This document shows positions 60,580 to 64,000 of a stretch of DNA of 64,000 nt, piece by piece. A program made the position numbers and the translations under genes. The notes beneath the pieces were generated by a model. That model was not told where the DNA came from. It worked only from the letters and a program-made list of their open reading frames with translations, and ran no database searches. Source of the stretch: Plut-88900 sp965116945 (GTDB lineage: Bacteria; Chloroflexota; Dehalococcoidia; Plut-88900); assembly GCA_965116945.1 (NCBI GenBank), contig OZ220734.1:1178001-1242000 (forward strand). The letters are read 5' to 3'. Every line of letters starts with the position of its first letter. Position 1 is the first letter of the stretch.

Positions 60580-61200
60580 CTGGAGAGCCGGTCGGCCTCT
60601 ACTCTTATGCGGTGTTCCGGCTGTCGGGGGCCTTGGAGGTCCGCCGGGGGCGGATTGCAGCCGGGCGCGCCCTAGCGCTCGATGTGTGCTCCAGTTGTCC
60701 GGGCAGACAACCGGGCCTTGACCCCACTTCTGAATGCCCACAGGCATGGTGGGGGCCAGTGATCGGGCTGTGGCCCCCTCAGACACCATGTGTTACGTGG
60801 GCCACCCGAGGGTCAAGGCGGCCCAGCGACCCCTTGCTTGATATATGGCGCAAGCTCGCCGGCGGGCCGACCTCCGGGAGCTAGTCCCGGTCGGGGATAG
60901 CCGGCCCGCCACCCCTGCTTGATATAGCGTATGCTCGCTACAAACCGGCCTCCGAGACGGTCTCTCGGCGGGGGACGGCCGGTCCGCTGTGGCTTCTATC
61001 CAGGGCGTCTTTCCATCGCCTGACTACCAGGGAAGAGGACACGGGACCCAGCGGGATGAGGAGATGGCGACTGTCGCTTGTGCCGCGGGCCCCGTGATCA
61101 GGGCCGTTGGGATGGGCTAGGGCGTTGAGTCCTCGGTTGGGGTCTCGGGGGCTTCCCTGGGTTTTTGGTTCCTCCTTAAGGTGAATGTCGGGTCTAGACT
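60580..61200 (-). ncRNA. Candidate large structured RNA, unknown family
   Basis: No plausible protein lies between 60430 and 61531. The minus strand has a consensus promoter at 61207-61236 predicting a start near 61200. The stretch contains dense inverted repeats: a 10-bp long-range stem (60715-60724 with 60810-60819), an 8-bp stem inside it (60751-60758 with 60771-60778), GTTGTC/GACAAC (60694-60699 with 60706-60711), and two tandem two-hairpin modules at 60831-60987 with compensatory stem changes. I could not match it to RNase P RNA, tmRNA, SRP RNA or 6S RNA. Ends are approximate; no intrinsic terminator was found on the minus strand. Confidence 0.5.
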
Positions 61201-61206
61201 GAAGGC

Positions 61207-61236
61207 ATTATAGAACGGGTGTTTTAGTGGTGTCAA
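61207..61236 (-). promoter_or_regulatory. Consensus sigma70 promoter
   Basis: Minus-strand TTGACA (61231-61236), 18-bp spacer, TATAAT (61207-61212). It is the only promoter in the window perfect in both boxes, and it points into the gene-free structured region. Confidence 0.8.
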
Positions 61237-61359
61237 GGGGCAAATGGCACAGTTTTGGGGGAGGTGGAGGTGAGTTGCGCCCAGGGTACCCACAAGGGGC
61301 ACCCCTACGGGGGGGAGGGGATGCCTCCCGGCCCCACTGGGAACCCTCACCCCCTTGAT

Positions 61360-61466
61360 CCCCCTCTCCCTTAGGGCCTTTAAGGGAGAGGGGGAAAGAT
61401 GAACAGAGGCATACGTTGGCGCTTATGCGCCAACGTATGCCTCTAGTTCAGTACTGGGAGGAGGGG
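61360..61466. repeat. Dispersed palindromic element, copy B
   Basis: CCCCCTCTCCCTTA (61360-61373) pairs with TAAGGGAGAGGGGG (61381-61394). A second, perfect 18-bp hairpin follows (61405-61422 with 61427-61444, loop TTAT), then CTAGTT. It shares its flanks with copy A at 41551 but has a different stem. It lies in the gene-free interval 61237-61531, which otherwise holds only G-rich tracts. Confidence 0.7.
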
Positions 61467-61531
61467 ACGGATCAGGGTCGGGGGGGGGGGACGAGGGAGG
61501 GCGGGTTGACGGGTTAATCTAAACTTGGCGC

Positions 61532-62922
61532 ATGGCTGAAGCGAATTTTGTGGACAAGACGATCTGGACGGGGGACAACCTGGATATTTTGAGGGGGTTG
61601 AACTCCGAGTCGGTGGACCTGATATATCTCGACCCGCCGTTCAATTCCAACCGGAACTATGCCGCGCCCGTCGGGTCACGGGCGGCGGGGGCGGCGTCAA
61701 GGATACGTGGACGCTGTCGGACCTGGACACGGCGTGGATGGGTCTGATAGCGGACGAGCAGCCGGCGATGTACAAGGTGATAGAGACGGCGGGGCTGACG
61801 CACGGGAAGGGAATGCAGTCCTACCTGTGCATGATGGCGGTGCGGCTGCTGGAGATGCGCCGGGTGCTGAGGGAGACGGGGTCGATATACCTGCACTGTG
61901 ATCCGACGGCGAGCCATTATCTAAAGATGTTGATGGACTCCATTTTTGGGCCAAGTAACTTTCTTAGCGAAATCGTCTGGAAGAGGACGAGTGCTCACAG
62001 TGACGCACGGCAGGGCCGACGCCAACACGGACGCATACACGACTCATTGCTCTTCTATTCCAAGGGAGATGACTGGACATGGAACCGACTATATACCGAC
62101 TATGACCGGGAGTATGTTGACCAATTCTATCGCCACGTTGACCCTGACTCTGGTCGCAGATACAGGCTTGATAATCTGACGGGACCTGGTGGAGAAGCCA
62201 AAGGGAATCCGCAGTATGAAATAATGGGCGTCACCAGGTATTGGCGCTATAGCAAAAAGCGGATGGCGGAGTTGATTAAGCAGGGGCGAGTTATTCAGAC
62301 CAAGCCCGGAGGCGTACCGCAATACAAACGCTATCTCGATGAAATGCCTGGCGTTCCCTTACAGGATCAATGGATTGACATAAGTCCTATTCAGGCACGA
62401 TCTAAAGAACGGATTGGCTACCCCACCCAAAAGCCCCTCGCCCTGCTGGAGCGGATTATCTCCGCGTCATCCAATCCGGGGGACGTGGTGCTGGACCCGT
62501 TCTGCGGCTGCGCGACGGCTTGTGTGGCGGCGGAGAAGCTGGGGAGGAAGTGGGTGGGGATAGACATTTCGGAGAAGGCCGTCGAGCTGGTGAACATGCG
62601 GCTGCGGGAGTTCATGGGAGACCTGTTCCACGAACGGCTGGTGACGGCCCGGACGGACATACCGCGCCGCACGGACATCGATGCGCCGATACCGTACCGG
62701 AAGCAGAAGCACGTGCTGTTTGGTCGGCAGGAGGGGGTATGCAACGGGTGCAGGATTGCGTTCCTGTTCCCCAACTTGACGATTGATCACGTGATACCCA
62801 GGTCTCGGGGCGGCACTGACCACCTAGACAATCTTCAGCTGCTATGCGGGGCATGCAACAGCATCAAGGGAGACCGGGAGATGGCCTATTTGATCGCGAA
62901 GTTGAAGGAGAGGGAGGGGTAG
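61532..62922 (+). pseudogene. DNA methyltransferase-HNH nuclease fusion, frameshifted
   Basis: A DNA N4/N6 amino-methyltransferase of about 463 residues. The N-terminal part (61532 on) has WTGDNLDIL and the catalytic LIYLDPPFNSNRNY. Near 61697 one base is missing in the GAA-KDTWTLSD region, shifting the frame; the rest continues in the frame open from 61738. It has YPTQKPLALLERIISASSNP and VLDPFCGCATACVAAEKLGR (the SAM-binding motif), then an HNH domain near the C-terminus (CNGC, IDHVIPRSRGGTDHLDNLQLLCGACNSIKGD). A sequencing error in this G-rich stretch could explain the break, since no other lesion is visible. Base composition drops in 61960-62400, suggesting a transferred target-recognition segment. 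Confidence 0.82.
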
Positions 62923-62925
62923 GGG

Positions 62926-63204
62926 GTGGGAGTGTTAGTATGGGCTACAGTGTTGGGATTAGGGCTAGACATTGTTGGGTTTTTGCTTGTAATCAAATAT
63001 GGGCATAGTCTTTTTCTGTGGGCCGGTGCAAAACTCCCCACGAAGCAGAAGGATGATGTCTTGTACTTTTATGGTGGTGAACTGGAGAGAAAGGACGTAT
63101 TCGGTCGGCGGCGGCTCTGGGCAAAATTGGGAGTCGCCTTAGTAGCCATTGGATTCAGCTCTCAGATTGTTGGCGCTGTCGCTGCTATTCAATATTCCAA
63201 TTAG
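62926..63204 (+). CDS. Small membrane protein, unknown function
   Basis: A 92-residue protein with two hydrophobic helices (about 3-24 and 66-88) and a charged central loop (KLPTKQKDDVLYF to RKDVFGRRRLW). GTG 62926 starts 3 bp after the methyltransferase-HNH stop and may be coupled to it. Its lower GC than most neighbours suggests shared acquisition with that gene. Confidence 0.6.
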   Translation: MGVLVWATVLGLGLDIVGFLLVIKYGHSLFLWAGAKLPTKQKDDVLYFYGGELERKDVFGRRRLWAKLGVALVAIGFSSQIVGAVAAIQYSN

Positions 63205-63314
63205 GTGTCTCTGTGATTAGTGCAACACCTTAATTCCTCGCGGGGCCTCGGAATGGTCAGGGGGAGTCGGGGGTGGGGTGATAGACAGGAAAGTATGGAG
63301 GGAGGGCTAAAGAC

Positions 63315-63980
63315 TTGTGCGGTAGATACACCCTTATAGCCGACATCGGAGACTTGGCCCAACGCTTCGAATTTGATGGTACCGACTTCAGCTACGATCC
63401 CGGCTACAACATAGCTCCCACTGAGAGCGTGCTCACCGTCAGGAACGTCGCGGGTCGAGGGGCGGCGCTCATGCGCTGGGGTTTGATTCCCTTCTGGGCC
63501 AAGGACCCGAAGATCGGGGCTCGGATGATTAACGCCCGCGCTGAGACCGTCACTGAAAAGCCCGCCTTCCGAAATGCGCTCAAAAAACGCCGGTGCCTCG
63601 TCCTCGCCGATGGCTATTACGAATGGCAGAAAACCCCGGCGGGTAAGAGGCCATTTCGCATAGTCTTGCGCTCGGGGGAGCCCTTCGCCATGGCCGGGCT
63701 ATGGGAAGTTTGGAAGGACCCGCAGGGCAACGTCGTCCCCTCCTGCACCATCATCACCACCGTCGCCAACGATTTCCTAGCGCCCATTCACAACAGAATG
63801 CCAGTGATATTAGCCCGGGAGGAAGAGGAGACGTGGTTAGATTTGGGCACTGATGAGGTCGCTTCCCTAGTTTCTATACTCTCCTCCAGCCCGGATGACG
63901 CCTTGGACGCTTACGAAGTTTCGACGCTAGTCAACTACGCGAGAAACGACGGGCCAGAGGTCATTGCACGCGTAGGATGA
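63315..63980 (+). CDS. SOS response-associated peptidase (HMCES/YedK family)
   Basis: A 221-residue SRAP protein that crosslinks to abasic sites in single-stranded DNA. The catalytic Cys2 is exposed after Met removal (MCGRYTL), and NIAPTESVL, INARAETVTEKPAF, YYEWQ and PIHNRMPVIL carry the conserved Asn, Arg, Glu and His. TTG 63315 is fixed by the need for Cys at position 2. It stands alone at the right edge. Confidence 0.93.
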   Translation: MCGRYTLIADIGDLAQRFEFDGTDFSYDPGYNIAPTESVLTVRNVAGRGAALMRWGLIPFWAKDPKIGARMINARAETVTEKPAFRNALKKRRCLVLADGYYEWQKTPAGKRPFRIVLRSGEPFAMAGLWEVWKDPQGNVVPSCTIITTVANDFLAPIHNRMPVILAREEEETWLDLGTDEVASLVSILSSSPDDALDAYEVSTLVNYARNDGPEVIARVG

Positions 63981-64000
63981 ACAGCTCGGAAGAATGACCG

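Noticed and set aside
60390..60884. Plus- and minus-strand reading frames in the 60.4-61.5 kb interval as genes
   Set aside because: They are short, Arg/Gly/Pro-rich in several frames at once, lack ribosome sites and show no domain pattern; the region is better explained by RNA structure.
60430..61200. RNase P RNA, tmRNA or SRP RNA
   Set aside because: The conserved GAGGAAAGTCC block, the tmRNA tRNA-like ends and the SRP tetraloop domain were not found on either strand.

Overview
The window is a GC-rich, gene-dense bacterial segment with about 52 supportable protein genes and two broken ones. No rRNA or tRNA was recognised. The gene content suggests an aerobic heterotroph of the Chloroflexota (SAR202/Dehalococcoidia-like). 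It includes many family III CoA-transferases, PF04909 amidohydrolases, an enolase-superfamily dehydratase, FAD/GMC oxidoreductases, a HyuA-type hydrolase, F420-type PPOX and DUF385 proteins, and an HpnB-like glycosyltransferase. This placement is an inference from gene families, since no marker gene is present.

Layout. 1-8.5 kb: two CoA-transferase pairs surround a tandem family of glycine-reductase GrdE-like proteins, the third copy of which is broken. 8.5-17.5 kb: a minus-strand catabolic block (DAO oxidase, deaminase-like amidohydrolase, HyuA, PF04909 hydrolase, FAD/Fe-S dehydrogenase). 17.7-18.4 kb: a retropepsin-like protease with its small partner. 18.5-24.7 kb: aldolase, GMC oxidoreductase, squalene/phytoene synthase, CoxG-like protein, pterin dehydratase and HpnB-like glycosyltransferase. 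24.7-30.2 kb: FmdB, a tandem DUF385 pair, a tandem amidohydrolase pair and a rhamnonate-dehydratase-like protein. 30.3-35.9 kb: the operon lipA-lpdA-pdhA-pdhB-pdhC. 36-41.3 kb: a zinc island (ZnuA-ZnuC-ZnuB, a membrane protein, a 73-residue His/Cys-rich repeat protein, a His-rich CDF exporter). 41.8-46.3 kb: an AapJQMP-type amino-acid ABC transporter. 46.3-51.4 kb: a MetE-like protein, 5-formyl-THF cyclo-ligase, a tandem pair of fold-III PLP proteins and a PHP hydrolase. 51.8-56.6 kb: a tight five-gene cluster (RibA-RibD_C fusion, zinc-less MDR, PTPS-like, GT4, methyltransferase). 56.7-60.4 kb: TauE-like exporter, triple-RidA fusion, PPOX and DAO proteins. 60.4-61.5 kb: a gene-free, highly structured region with a consensus minus-strand promoter. 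61.5-64 kb: a frameshifted DNA methyltransferase-HNH fusion, a small membrane protein and an SRAP protein.

A recurring theme is tandem paralogue pairs in which one member has lost the expected catalytic residue (CoA-transferase Asp to Gln twice; fold-III PLP Lys to Glu once). The best candidates for undescribed biology are the structured RNA region at 60.58-61.20 kb, the RibA-RibD_C/PTPS/GT/MT cluster, and the GrdE-like/CoA-transferase operon.
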